From Amycolatopsis mediterranei (GTDB lineage Bacteria; Actinomycetota; Actinomycetes; Mycobacteriales; Pseudonocardiaceae): a DNA stretch of 64,000 nucleotides. The notes under the pieces were generated by a model, which worked only from the letters and a program-made list of their open reading frames with translations, was not told the DNA's origin and made no database searches. Of the stretch, positions 52,311 to 63,479 are shown piece by piece. Within the stretch, counting starts at the first letter, position 1, and every line of letters begins with the position of its first letter. The translations under genes were made by a program, and so were the position numbers. Where the stretch lies: positions 216,722-280,721 of the forward strand of contig NZ_CP100416.1 in the NCBI RefSeq assembly GCF_026017845.1. Direction: 5' to 3'.

Positions 52311-53555
52311 GTGGAAGAACACGCCGAACCGCAGCCGGAAGCCGCGCCGAAGCGCCGCGTCGTCCGGGCTGCCGATGAGCCGGTGCACCGGCTGCTGGGC
52401 TGGCAGCGGCTCGCCGGGAACCAGGCCGTGGTCGCGATGCTCGGGAAGAGCGAGCCGGCGGTGCCCGTGCAACGGCTGATGGTGCGGATGCCCAACCCCT
52501 ACGGCGAGGGCATGCACAACATGGTGGGCGACGCCGAGGTCGACGAGATCGAAGAATCGCTGACCGCCAAGGGAGCCGCCGGTGCGGGCGGCAAACACGC
52601 CTGGGATGGCTCGTGGACCTTCCCGCCGACCCCCACCACCGAAGCCTCGGTCTTCTACGGCCACGGCAACCGGGCGAAGCTGGGCGGAGTCACCCCGGTC
52701 GACTTCGTCGCCGACGTCTCCGATGACCAGCGGCAGCTGAAGAAGGACACGGCGTTCAAGTTCGTGGCCTGCGGCGGCGGGAGAGCACAGGCCGCCGCAG
52801 GTACCGCCTACGGCCACGAGGTGGCCGAATTCCTGCGAGCCTCGCAGACCATCGTCCCCGGCGAGGACTGGAGTGGAGCGCTGAAAGCGACCGAGGGGCT
52901 GGTCTACTACACGAACACCTACAAGACTGTCGTGCCGGAGATCCCGCCGGCCATCGACAAGCTGCTGATCGCGCGGACCGCCACCGCCGAGTCGAACGTG
53001 CGCAAGCGTGTGACCGCCTTGGTCAGGGATCAGCTCGCCGCGGTGGCCACGGCTCAGCGGGCCCGCGACTTCGCCGAGTTCAGGGATGCGGTGGCCACCT
53101 GGTACGAGAGCGACGCCGCCTTGGCGGGCCGGGCGGCGAGCGTGCGCAAGATCGTCATCCCGGTCGCCGGGCTGTCCAACACGTGGCTGGGCGCCAAGCT
53201 GAACAGCGCCATGGACACCATGTTCGGCGGCGACGTCGGCTGGCTCAGCCTGCAGGAGGCCTTCCTGCAAACGCTCTCGTCCGGCAACTGCCTCTTCGAC
53301 GTCTACCAGTTGTTCGCCGGCATCGAAGCCGACATGAAGCTGGTGGCCAAGGCGATCTGGGCCGAGTTCCGGAACGAACTCCAGCGTCAAGCCGCCGTTC
53401 CCGCGCGCGACACCGGCCCGGCGGGCAGGATCGGCACGCACGACCCCTCCACCGCAGCGAGCCCCGACGAGCGGTTCGCGAAGTGGCAGGACTTCGGCGA
53501 CGTGCTGTGGACCCAGTGGAAAGCGAACCGGCTGCAGGGCGGCAACCCGACCTGA
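52311..53555 (+). CDS. Orphan 'AGNQAV'-motif protein with putative caspase/CHAT-like (clan CD) cysteine peptidase region
   Basis: A 414-residue soluble protein without signal peptide. Residues 24-55 contain HRLLGWQRLAGNQAVVAMLG and VPVQRL, the 'LQRxAGNxAVxxLL...VQR' motif typical of actinobacterial proteins linked to DUF4157 and extracellular contractile injection systems. Residues about 112-160 read VFYGHGN (His118-Gly119) and, 36 residues on, FKFVACGGGRAQ (Cys154). A His-Gly after one strand and Ala-Cys-Gly after the next is the catalytic layout of clan CD peptidases (caspase, CHAT, C80). The C-terminal 200 residues are helical and Ala/Glu/Arg rich. It lies alone just after two tRNAs. The function is inferred, not established. 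Confidence 0.6.
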   Translation: MEEHAEPQPEAAPKRRVVRAADEPVHRLLGWQRLAGNQAVVAMLGKSEPAVPVQRLMVRMPNPYGEGMHNMVGDAEVDEIEESLTAKGAAGAGGKHAWDGSWTFPPTPTTEASVFYGHGNRAKLGGVTPVDFVADVSDDQRQLKKDTAFKFVACGGGRAQAAAGTAYGHEVAEFLRASQTIVPGEDWSGALKATEGLVYYTNTYKTVVPEIPPAIDKLLIARTATAESNVRKRVTALVRDQLAAVATAQRARDFAEFRDAVATWYESDAALAGRAASVRKIVIPVAGLSNTWLGAKLNSAMDTMFGGDVGWLSLQEAFLQTLSSGNCLFDVYQLFAGIEADMKLVAKAIWAEFRNELQRQAAVPARDTGPAGRIGTHDPSTAASPDERFAKWQDFGDVLWTQWKANRLQGGNPT

Positions 53556-53612
53556 CCGCTCTTCCGTGTGCGAAGCGTGACCATTCGGACGCGTCCGGCG
53601 CCGTCACCGAGC

Positions 53613-53628
53613 ATTGGTCTTGACCATT
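53613..53628. promoter_or_regulatory. DasR-type dre box 1 (chitinase operon)
   Basis: ATTGGTCTTGACCATT, an inverted repeat of the TGGTCTNGACCA type recognised by the GlcNAc regulator DasR in Streptomyces and matching the direct repeats known from chitinase promoters. Confidence 0.8.
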
Positions 53629-53656
53629 GGCCACGCTCCGTGGTGACACTTCCGTA

Positions 53657-53672
53657 ATTGGTCTGGACCACG
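53657..53672. promoter_or_regulatory. DasR-type dre box 2 (chitinase operon)
   Basis: ATTGGTCTGGACCACG, 44 bases (about four helical turns) centre-to-centre from box 1. Just downstream, CGTTTGCGCAAACG (53676-53689) is a separate perfect palindrome that could bind another regulator. Confidence 0.8.
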
Positions 53673-53763
53673 TAACGTTTGCGCAAACGGCGCAAAACAC
53701 CGCCCTGGTCCCCGCCGGTGGTGTTGGTGTCCGCCGTTCCTGCACCTGGCTCAAGGGAGAGCG

Positions 53764-55388
<1,625 letters not shown>

Positions 55389-55392
<4 letters not shown>

Positions 55393-56735
55393 CGCGCCGG
55401 TGGTGGCCCGCACTCGGGCTGGCGGCCGCGGCCGCCACGATCGGCGCGATGTTCGTGATCGCGCCCGCGAACGCCGCGGGCGGCGTGTCCGCGACCTTCA
55501 GCAAGGGCTCCGACTGGGGCACCGGGTACGAGGGCAAGTATACGATCGCCAACGGCTCGGGCTCGACGCTCGCGACCTGGACCGTCGAGTTCGACCTGCC
55601 GTCCGGCGCGAAGATCTCGTCGCTGTGGGACGGCAGCTACACCGCGTCCGGCCAGCACGTCACGGTGAAGAACACGTGGAACGGCAACGTCGCCAACGGC
55701 GGTAGCGCCAGCTTCGGGTTCAACGTGGCGTACTCGGGTTCGTACGCCGCGCCGTCGAACTGCAAGCTCAACGGTGGGTCGTGTGCCGCCGGGGGCACAC
55801 CCCCCACGACCACGACGCCTCCTACGACGACGACCCCGCCGACCACCACGCCGCCGCCGGCGGGCGGCCGGGGCGCGCCCTACCTGTACATGGGCTGGGG
55901 CAGCCCGCCCAACCCGCAGACGGTGATGAACGCGACCGGGATCAAGTGGTTCACCATGGCGTTCATCAACGCCTCCGGTGGCTGCACCCCGGCGTGGGAC
56001 AGCAGCCGGCCGCTCTCCGGCAGTGCCGACGCGAACGCGATCGCGCAGATCAAGGCGGCGGGCGGCCAGGTCATCCCGTCGTTCGGCGGCTGGAGCGGGA
56101 ACAAGCTGGGCCCGAACTGCTCGACGCCGTCCGCGCTGGCCGGCGCCTACCAGCAGGTGATCAACGCCTACGGGCTGAAGGCGATCGACATCGACATCGA
56201 GAACTCCGACGAGTTCGAGAACGAGGCCGTGCAGGACCGCATCCTGGGCGCGCTGAAGATCGTCAAGCAGAACAACCCGGGTATCCAGACGATCCTGACG
56301 TTCGGCACGTCGACGACCGGCCCGAACTACTACGGCAACCGGCTCATCGACCAGTCGAAGGCCCTGGGCGCGAACGTGGACGTGTTCACGATCATGCCGT
56401 TCGACTTCGGTGGCGGCGCGAACATGTACAACAGCACGGTGAGCGCGGCGAACGGCTTGCGCGACAAGCTGAAGTCGACGTTCGGCTGGTCCGACGCCAC
56501 GGCGTACGCCCACCTGGGTATTTCGGGCATGAACGGCCTGTCCGACCAGCAGGAGCTCACGGACTTGCCGACGTGGACCCAGATCACGAACTGGGCCAAG
56601 TCGAACAAGATCGCCCGCCTGGCGTTCTGGTCGGTCAACCGCGACCGCGGCTGCCCGGGCGGCGGTGTCCAGTCGGCGTGCAGCGGCATCGCCCAGAACG
56701 ACTGGGACTTCACGAAGGTGACAGCGGGCTTCTGA
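55389..56735 (+). CDS. Second secreted GH18 chitinase with near-identical CBM2
   Basis: A 448-residue secreted chitinase. Signal peptide (MTRRWWPALGLAAAAAT..., 1-29), a CBM2 differing from the first gene's at only about eight of 104 residues, a shorter Thr-Pro linker, and a different GH18 subtype: YMGWGSPPNPQTVM, SFGGWSGN, catalytic KAIDIDIEN (Glu near 273), IMPFDFGG and FWSVNRDRGC. GTG 55389 overlaps the previous stop (GTGA), so translation is coupled and both share the dre-controlled promoter. The pair gives two chitinase activities with one binding domain type. Confidence 0.93.
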
Positions 56736-56748
56736 CGCTGTCGTGAAA

Positions 56749-56841
56749 CGGCCTCCTTGCCGTCCATCCATGCCCCCACCACCGCCCTCAACGGAGGCGC
56801 TTCGCGCCGCGGTGTTGGATTCGTGGGCCGGCAAGGAGGCC
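56749..56841 (+). terminator. Long-loop inverted repeat between chitinase 2 and dgdA
   Basis: CGGCCTCCTTGCCG (56749-56762) and CGGCAAGGAGGCC (56829-56841) can pair across about 66 bases. The CCTCCTTGCCG arm recurs at 62671-62681. It sits between convergent genes. Confidence 0.55.
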
Positions 56842-56849
56842 TTCGCACG

Positions 56850-58190
<1,341 letters not shown>

Positions 58191-58207
58191 TCACAATTCC
58201 GGCTTTC

Positions 58208-58228
58208 TTGTTCGGTTTTGCCGAACAA
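58208..58228. promoter_or_regulatory. LysR-type operator between dgdA and dgdR
   Basis: TTGTTCGG-TTTTG-CCGAACAA, a perfect eight-base inverted repeat with the T-N11-A core of LysR boxes. It is 10 bases before the dgdR ATG and 57 before the dgdA ATG, placed for autoregulation and divergent control. Confidence 0.8.
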
Positions 58229-58238
58229 CAATGGCGGG

Positions 58239-59156
58239 ATGCTGAACCCGTGGCGCCTGCGGCTGCTGAGCCGCCTCGACACCCTGGGCACGGTCCGCGC
58301 GGTGGCGCAGGACGCCAACCTGAGCGCGTCCAGCGTGTCGCAGCAGCTGGCCGTGCTCGAAGCCGAAACCCGCACCCAGCTGCTGGAACGCACCGGCCGC
58401 CGGGTCCGGCTCACGCCGGCCGGGCTGATGCTGGCCCGGCGGGCGCGGGTGATCCTCGACCACATGGACACGGTCGAGGCGGAGCTGCGCAGCCTCGGCG
58501 AGGAGCCGGCCGGCCTGGTCCGGCTCGGGGCGTTCCAGAGCGCGATCCACACCCTGGCCGTCCCGGCGGTGACCCGGCTGGCGCACCCGCACCTCGAGGT
58601 CCAGCTGCTGGAGCTGGAACCGCACGAAAGCATCCCGGCCCTGCGCGGCGGCGACGCCGACGTCATCATCACCACGACCGACTTCGTCGAGCTCCCGCTG
58701 GGCCCCGACCTCGACATCGTCCCGCTGGCGACCGACCCGATCGTGCTGGTGACGCCGCCGGAGGCACCTCGCGGCCCGGCGGTCCTGTCGGCCTACGCGG
58801 ACGCGCCGTGGGCGCTGGACGCGCCGCAGTCGTACATGGCGAACCTGACGCTGCGCCTGTGCCGCGAATCGGGCTTCGAGCCACGGGTGGTGTGCCGCTT
58901 CAGCAACTACCTGATGACGCTGCAGCACGTCGAGGCCGGCTTGTCGATCGCGCTGCTGCCCGGGCTGGCGGTGGATCGCCGCTACCGCGTGGCGACCCGC
59001 GAGCTGGCGACCCCGGTGACCCGCACGATCGCGGCGGTGGTCCGCCGGGGGACGCCGTTGCGCGCGGGCGTGAACGTCGTCCTCGACGCGCTGCGGCAGC
59101 CGCCGGAGCTGCCGGAGCTGCCGGAGTGGGTCGGGCTTCGGTCTTCTTCTCCTTGA
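58239..59156 (+). CDS. dgdR: LysR-family regulator of dialkylglycine decarboxylase
   Basis: A 305-residue LTTR. N-terminal helix-turn-helix LLSRLDTLGTVRAVAQDANLSASSVSQQLAVLEAETRTQLLERTGRRVRLTPAG (about 9-62), then two lobes of the inducer-binding fold (VRLGAFQSAIHTLAVP; ALLPGLAVD). DgdR represses dgdA in Burkholderia unless 2-methylalanine is present. ATG 58239 was chosen; ATG 58231 would stop at once. The upstream inverted repeat is the likely site. Confidence 0.9.
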   Translation: MLNPWRLRLLSRLDTLGTVRAVAQDANLSASSVSQQLAVLEAETRTQLLERTGRRVRLTPAGLMLARRARVILDHMDTVEAELRSLGEEPAGLVRLGAFQSAIHTLAVPAVTRLAHPHLEVQLLELEPHESIPALRGGDADVIITTTDFVELPLGPDLDIVPLATDPIVLVTPPEAPRGPAVLSAYADAPWALDAPQSYMANLTLRLCRESGFEPRVVCRFSNYLMTLQHVEAGLSIALLPGLAVDRRYRVATRELATPVTRTIAAVVRRGTPLRAGVNVVLDALRQPPELPELPEWVGLRSSSP

Positions 59157-59229
59157 CCGGCCGTTCCGGCTCGCGCTCCACGCCGGGTTCGGTGACCACC
59201 TGCCGGCCGCCCGGACCGCCGCAAGAAGT

Positions 59230-60273
59230 TCAGTGCTGGTGCTCCCGCTCGTCCTGCACGGTCTCCGCGCGGGCCAGCCACAGCTCGGCCTCGTGGGCGG
59301 CACCCCGCGCCCGTAGCATGCGCGCCAGGCTCAGCATGCCCTGGACGTCGCCGGTCTCGGCGGCCCGGCGGAACCACTGCTCGGCCGTCGCCAGGTCCTC
59401 GCGGTGCTCGGCGAGGTGGCCGAGGTTGGTGAGCGCCGGGATGCTGCCGTGCTCGGCGGCCTTGCGGTACCAGGCGGCGGCTTCCCCCTCGTCGCCGCGG
59501 TTGCGGGCCAGCACGCCGAGGTTGGTCATCGCCGCCGGGTCGCCGCGCTCGGCGGCTTCGAGGTACCAGGTCTCGGCCTCCTCGAGGTCGCCGCGGCGGT
59601 GCAGCAGCAGCCCGAGCCGGGTGACCGCCTCGACGTGGCCGCCGCGCGCGCCCTGGCGGTACCACGATTCGGCGTCGCTCGGCCGGCCGAGCCGTTCGGC
59701 CTGCCTGCCGAGCTGGCAGGTGGCCGCGAGGTCGCCGGCCTGCACGGCGGAGCGCCACCAGCGGGCCGCCTCGGCGGCCTGACCGCGGTCGCGCAGCACG
59801 ACGCCCAGGTCGATCATCGCGCCGGTGAAGCCCGCTTCCGCGGCCTGGCGCAGCCACGACTCGGCCTCGTCGCCCTTGCCGTCTTCGCGCAGCAGCCGCC
59901 CGAGCGCGGCCATCGACGGCAGGTCGCCGGTCCGCGCCGCCTCGCCGTACCAGTGCCGGGCGTCGTCGCGCTTGCCGCGCCGCTCGCAGGACTTGGCGAG
60001 GTGCTGCATCCCGTGCGGCTCGCCGGCCAGTGCGGCCTCGTGGTACCAGCGCTCGGCCTCCTCCTGCGCGCCGCGCTCGGCGAGGAGGTGGGCCAGCGCG
60101 GTCATCGAGACGCGGTCGCCGCCCATGGCGGCCTTGCGGTACCACGACTCGGCCTCGGGCAGCTCTCCGCGCTCGCGCATCGCCGCGCCCATCCGGGCCA
60201 TGGCGACGACGTTGCCGCCTTCCGCGGCTTTGCGCTGGAAGAACTCGTCGAACTTCTTGAGCCGGCCGGGCAT
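59230..60273 (-). CDS. Sel1/TPR-repeat protein
   Basis: A 347-residue protein made almost wholly of Sel1-like repeats of about 36 residues (pattern A-x-x-W-Y-R-x-A-A-x-x-G-D-x-x-x-M-x-x-L-G), about nine copies from residue 18 to 335. No catalytic domain, signal peptide or membrane segment. Such solenoids are scaffolds or regulators. ATG 60273 has GGAGGGAG upstream. The partner is unknown. Confidence 0.88.
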   Translation of the reverse strand: MPGRLKKFDEFFQRKAAEGGNVVAMARMGAAMRERGELPEAESWYRKAAMGGDRVSMTALAHLLAERGAQEEAERWYHEAALAGEPHGMQHLAKSCERRGKRDDARHWYGEAARTGDLPSMAALGRLLREDGKGDEAESWLRQAAEAGFTGAMIDLGVVLRDRGQAAEAARWWRSAVQAGDLAATCQLGRQAERLGRPSDAESWYRQGARGGHVEAVTRLGLLLHRRGDLEEAETWYLEAAERGDPAAMTNLGVLARNRGDEGEAAAWYRKAAEHGSIPALTNLGHLAEHREDLATAEQWFRRAAETGDVQGMLSLARMLRARGAAHEAELWLARAETVQDEREHQH

Positions 60274-60451
60274 CGGCTGCTCCCTCCGGATGGGTCCTGC
60301 TCCGGTAGTCGCAGATGATCGGCTCCGTGTGACAGCTTCGCCGTGGGTGGGCGACGTCACATTCGCGCCAGGTCGTCGTGTCGGCGCGGTTGTCCCACGT
60401 CGGCAGAGGTGACACTACGCCGCGCGACCGCGCAGGTGAGAGGAGAAAATC

Positions 60452-61123
60452 GTGGCGGCCCGAGGCTTTCGGCTGAGCGTGACGCAGCGAACCCTGCTGG
60501 TAGTCACGATCTTGGCCCTCGCGCTCTTCGGGTACTGGGCGACGAGAGGCGCGGGCGCGGCGCCACCGACGTCGGGTGCGCCGGTGCCGGTCAGTGCGGC
60601 CGACGCGCAGAAGCAGCTCGACGAGCTGGCCATCGGCGCGCGGACGTCCATGGACGGCTATTCGCGCGAGAAGTTCCCCCACTGGGACAGCCAGGGGTCC
60701 GGCTGCGACACCCGCGAAGTCGTCCTCAAGCGCGACGGCAAGGACGTCAAGACCGACAAGGACTGCAGGCCGACGTCCGGGACGTGGACCAGCGTCTACG
60801 ACGAGGAGACCTGGACGAAGGCCACCGACGTCGACATCGACCACATGGTCCCGCTCGGGCAGGCGTGGGCGAGCGGCGCGAAGTCGTGGACGACCGAGAA
60901 GCGCGAGCAGTTCGCCAACGACCTCACCCGGCCGCAGCTGTTCGCCGTCACCGACAACCTCAACCAGCAGAAGAGCGACAAGGCGCCCGACGAGTGGAAG
61001 CCGCCGCTGGTGGCGTTCTGGTGCACCTACGCGACCGACTGGATCGTCGTGAAGCACTACTACGGGCTCACCATCACGCAAGGCGAGAAAACCGCCTTGA
61101 CCGACATGTTGCGCCGCTGCTGA
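60452..61123 (+). CDS. Exported HNH/DUF1524-type nuclease-like protein
   Basis: A 223-residue protein with an N-terminal signal/anchor helix (TLLVVTILALALFGYW). The domain has DVDIDHMVPLGQAWASGA (HNH core Asp-His), then NDLTRPQLFAVTDNLNQQKSDKAPDEWKPP, with Asn and Lys/Asp of the GmrSD/DUF1524 HNH pattern, plus cysteines (GCDTRE, DCRP, FWCTYA) fitting an extracellular fold. Family members from actinobacteria are common secreted proteins; nuclease activity is inferred. RBS GAGAGGAG. Ten bases separate it from the next gene. Confidence 0.85.
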   Translation: MAARGFRLSVTQRTLLVVTILALALFGYWATRGAGAAPPTSGAPVPVSAADAQKQLDELAIGARTSMDGYSREKFPHWDSQGSGCDTREVVLKRDGKDVKTDKDCRPTSGTWTSVYDEETWTKATDVDIDHMVPLGQAWASGAKSWTTEKREQFANDLTRPQLFAVTDNLNQQKSDKAPDEWKPPLVAFWCTYATDWIVVKHYYGLTITQGEKTALTDMLRRC

Positions 61124-61133
61124 GCTGGCCGGC

Positions 61134-61772
61134 GTGACGACTTTCGCGCTGATCCACGGAGGCGGCGGCAGCGGCTGGGACTTCCACCTGCTGATCCCGG
61201 AGCTCGCGGCTCGCGGGCACGACGCGGTCGCCCCCGACCTGCCGATCACCGACTCCTCGGCCGGCCTGGCGGAGTTCACCGAAACGGTACTGGCCGCGCT
61301 CGGCGACCGTACGGACGTCGCCGTCGTCGGCCATTCGTACGGCGGGTTCACCGCGCCGCTGGTCGCGGCGAAGGTCCGCGCGCGGCTGCTGGTCTACCTG
61401 GCCGGGATGATCCCGGCGCCCGGCGAACCGCCGGGGCAGTGGTGGGGCAACACCGGCTTCGAGGCGCCGAAGGGCCTGACCGAGACCGAGCAGTTCTTCA
61501 ACGGCGTCCCGGCGGACCTCGCCGAGCAGTGCCAGGCGCATGGGCGCGAGCAGGCCAGCAAGGAGTGGGACGAGCCGTGGCCGCTGCCGGCCCACCCGGA
61601 CGTCCCGACCCGGGTGCTTCTGGCCCGCGACGACCGGTTCTTCGTCCCGGACTTCCAGCGGCGGGTCGCGCGCGAGCGGCTGGGCATCGAGCCGGACGAG
61701 CTCGACGGCCCGCACTGCGTGCCGCTCAGCCACCCCGGCGCCCTGGCCGACCGTCTGGTGAGCTACCTCTGA
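61134..61772 (+). CDS. Alpha/beta hydrolase
   Basis: A 212-residue hydrolase with HGGGGSGWDFHLL (oxyanion), the elbow VGHSYGGF (Ser near 75) and terminal GPHCVPLSHPGALAD (His near 198). Asp in RDDRFF (about 165) completes the triad. The C-terminal HCVPLSHP pattern matches small esterases related to the EstC/methylesterase group. Substrate unknown. GTG start; probably co-transcribed with the DUF1524 gene. Confidence 0.88.
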   Translation: MTTFALIHGGGGSGWDFHLLIPELAARGHDAVAPDLPITDSSAGLAEFTETVLAALGDRTDVAVVGHSYGGFTAPLVAAKVRARLLVYLAGMIPAPGEPPGQWWGNTGFEAPKGLTETEQFFNGVPADLAEQCQAHGREQASKEWDEPWPLPAHPDVPTRVLLARDDRFFVPDFQRRVARERLGIEPDELDGPHCVPLSHPGALADRLVSYL

Positions 61773-61790
61773 TTGATCCGTTGGGCGGTT

Positions 61791-61828
61791 AAAGGTCTAG
61801 ACCTATTGACTGTGTGGTCCAGGCCACT
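61791..61828. promoter_or_regulatory. Two DasR-type dre boxes at the 3D-domain gene promoter
   Basis: Box 1 AAAGGTCTAGACCTAT (61791-61806) has a perfect 12-bp palindromic core. Box 2 TGTGGTCCAGGCCACT (61813-61828) differs from the dre consensus at few positions and lies between the -35 and -10 elements. Centre spacing is 22 bases (two helical turns). Confidence 0.75.
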
Positions 61829-61834
61829 TACGGT
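61806..61834 (+). promoter_or_regulatory. Sigma-70-type promoter TTGACT-N17-TACGGT
   Basis: TTGACT (61806-61811), a 17-base spacer and TACGGT (61829-61834) form one of the best full promoters in the window, 63 bases before ATG 61898. Confidence 0.75.
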
Positions 61835-61897
61835 TTTGACCAGCGGCGAACCCGCTCGCGTCACCTCCATCCGGTCCCCACCACGGAGGTTCCCGTC

Positions 61898-62641
61898 ATG
61901 CGTTTCGCGCACGTCCTCGCCCTGACGGCCATCGCCGCCGGCAGCTTCCTCGCCGCCCCCGCCGCTTCTGCGGCGACCCTGCCCGCCTGCCGGCACTTCT
62001 ACACCGGCTCGATCCCCGATCGCCCGGTCACCGGCGGGCACGGACCCGGCACGCTCGTCGGCGCCGTGGACGTGGGCAACCGCCTGCCCGCGCCCGGCTC
62101 GGTCAGCGGGGGACTGGGCACCGACGGCAAGGTCGCCTTCACCTTCGCCCGGGTCGCCGGCGCGAAGGCCTACCGGGCTTTCCGCAACGGTCAAGCGCTG
62201 CAGTGGATCAGCGACTGGGGCCAGCCGACGCTCACCGTCACCGACGCCAGTCCGTGCCAGAACGCGAACTACCAGCTCTACGCCATGACGGCGGAAGACA
62301 ACTCGCCGGGCTCGCTCGGGCAGGTTTCGACCGCCTACCGCCTCGACGGCGCGAACCGGCTCGCGGCCTACCGCATCCCGGCCGGCACCACGCTGAACTA
62401 CCGCGTCACGGCGTACAACGACGTCGCCCAGACCGCGCTCGGCTACCAGGCCGGCCCGGGTTTCTGCGCCGTCGACGCCCGGAACATCCCGTGGGGCACC
62501 CGGTTCTCCGTGCCCGGCTACGGCGAGTGCTACGCGGCCGATATCGGCAGCTGGATCTCCGGCGACATCGTCGACGTCTGGCTGCCCGGCTCCCAGGCCG
62601 ACGCCTGGGGGATCCAACGGCTGACCCTCACCGTGCGGTAG
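61898..62641 (+). CDS. Secreted 3D-domain protein
   Basis: A 247-residue exported protein. Signal peptide (1-26, ending AASAA), an Ig/FnIII-like beta domain (about 45-150), then a 3D domain (about 165-245): ARNIPWGTRFSVPGYGECYAADIGSWISGDIVDVWL, with the three aspartates that name the domain, as in MltA and Sps/Rpf-type lytic transglycosylases. There is no lysozyme-like domain, so cleavage of peptidoglycan would need a partner or be performed by the 3D core itself. dre boxes upstream predict GlcNAc control. RBS CGGAGG. Confidence 0.82.
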   Translation: MRFAHVLALTAIAAGSFLAAPAASAATLPACRHFYTGSIPDRPVTGGHGPGTLVGAVDVGNRLPAPGSVSGGLGTDGKVAFTFARVAGAKAYRAFRNGQALQWISDWGQPTLTVTDASPCQNANYQLYAMTAEDNSPGSLGQVSTAYRLDGANRLAAYRIPAGTTLNYRVTAYNDVAQTALGYQAGPGFCAVDARNIPWGTRFSVPGYGECYAADIGSWISGDIVDVWLPGSQADAWGIQRLTLTVR

Positions 62642-62663
62642 GCGTCCTGGCGGCCGAAAGGCC

Positions 62664-62714
62664 GTGAAAGCCTCCTTGCCGACGTCCCCAACGCCCCGGC
62701 AAGGAGGCTTTCAC
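62664..62714. terminator. Perfect 18-bp hairpin, GTGAAAGCCTCC family
   Basis: Arms 62664-62681 (GTGAAAGCCTCCTTGCCG) and 62697-62714 pair perfectly with a 15-base loop, between convergent genes. Confidence 0.9.
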
Positions 62715-62822
62715 GGGGGTCCGGGTGGCGGAGCCCCCGGCGCGGGGCGGAGCCCCGGATGGCACGGGCTTTCACGGGGGTCCGGGTGGCGCAGCCCCGG
62801 ATGGCACGGGCTTTCGCGGGGG
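62714..62822. repeat. REP-like element with tandem partial copy
   Basis: The sequence GGGGGTCCGGGTGGCG[G/C]AG and GGATGGCACGGGCTTTC occurs twice in this stretch, giving a partly duplicated REP-like unit right behind the terminator and before the nitroreductase 3' end. Confidence 0.7.
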
Positions 62823-63461
62823 TTACCAGCGGTCGAGGTGCAGGACCTCGTCGAGGGGCTGCCGCGCCGCCGGCTTGAACGTGTCGCCCGTGTAGAACGC
62901 CGTCGGGATCAGGGCCGCCTGGTGGACGTTCTTCGGCAGGCCCAGCACCTCCGCCGCCTCCTGCTCGTACTTCAGGTGCAGCGTCGTCCACGCCGTGCCC
63001 AGCGTGACCGAGCGGGCCGCCAGCATGAAGCTCCACACCGCCGGGAGCAGCGACGCCCACAGCCCCGCCTGGTTGCCCGGCGGCAGCTCCGAGGACGCCG
63101 TCTCCAGGCAAGGCACCACCAGCACCGGGACGTCACCCATCCGGTCGGCCAGGTACGCGACGCTGTCGCCGACCCGCTGCTGGACCTGAGCCCGCTCCGG
63201 GTCGTCCGCGAACAGCTTGCCCGCGGCGTTCGGAGAGGCCAGGTACTCCTCGCACGCCCGGCGGTAGATCTCGCCGAGCGCGGCCCGCTGGTCCACATCG
63301 GTCACGACCAGCCACTGCCACCGCTGCGTGTTCGAGCCGCTCGGCGCCTGGAGCGCGACCTGAATGCAGTGCTTGACCAGGTCGAGTGGCACCGGGCGCT
63401 CGAGGTCGAGGCGCTTGCGGACGGTCCTGGTCGTGGTCAGGAGCTCTTCGGGCGTCATCAT
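62823..63461 (-). CDS. Nitroreductase-family FMN oxidoreductase
   Basis: A 212-residue protein of the nitroreductase fold. TTTRTVRKRLDLERPV near the start (Arg contacts FMN phosphate), ALQAPSGSNTQRWQWLVV (FMN loop), and the C-terminal PTAFYTGDTFKPAAR typical of actinobacterial members. It is probably a flavin-dependent reductase of nitro or enone compounds; substrate unknown. An alternative start lies one codon later. It is 18 bases after the aldo/keto reductase, same strand. Confidence 0.88.
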   Translation of the reverse strand: MMTPEELLTTTRTVRKRLDLERPVPLDLVKHCIQVALQAPSGSNTQRWQWLVVTDVDQRAALGEIYRRACEEYLASPNAAGKLFADDPERAQVQQRVGDSVAYLADRMGDVPVLVVPCLETASSELPPGNQAGLWASLLPAVWSFMLAARSVTLGTAWTTLHLKYEQEAAEVLGLPKNVHQAALIPTAFYTGDTFKPAARQPLDEVLHLDRW

Positions 63462-63479
63462 CGGCCCATCATGCCGGGC

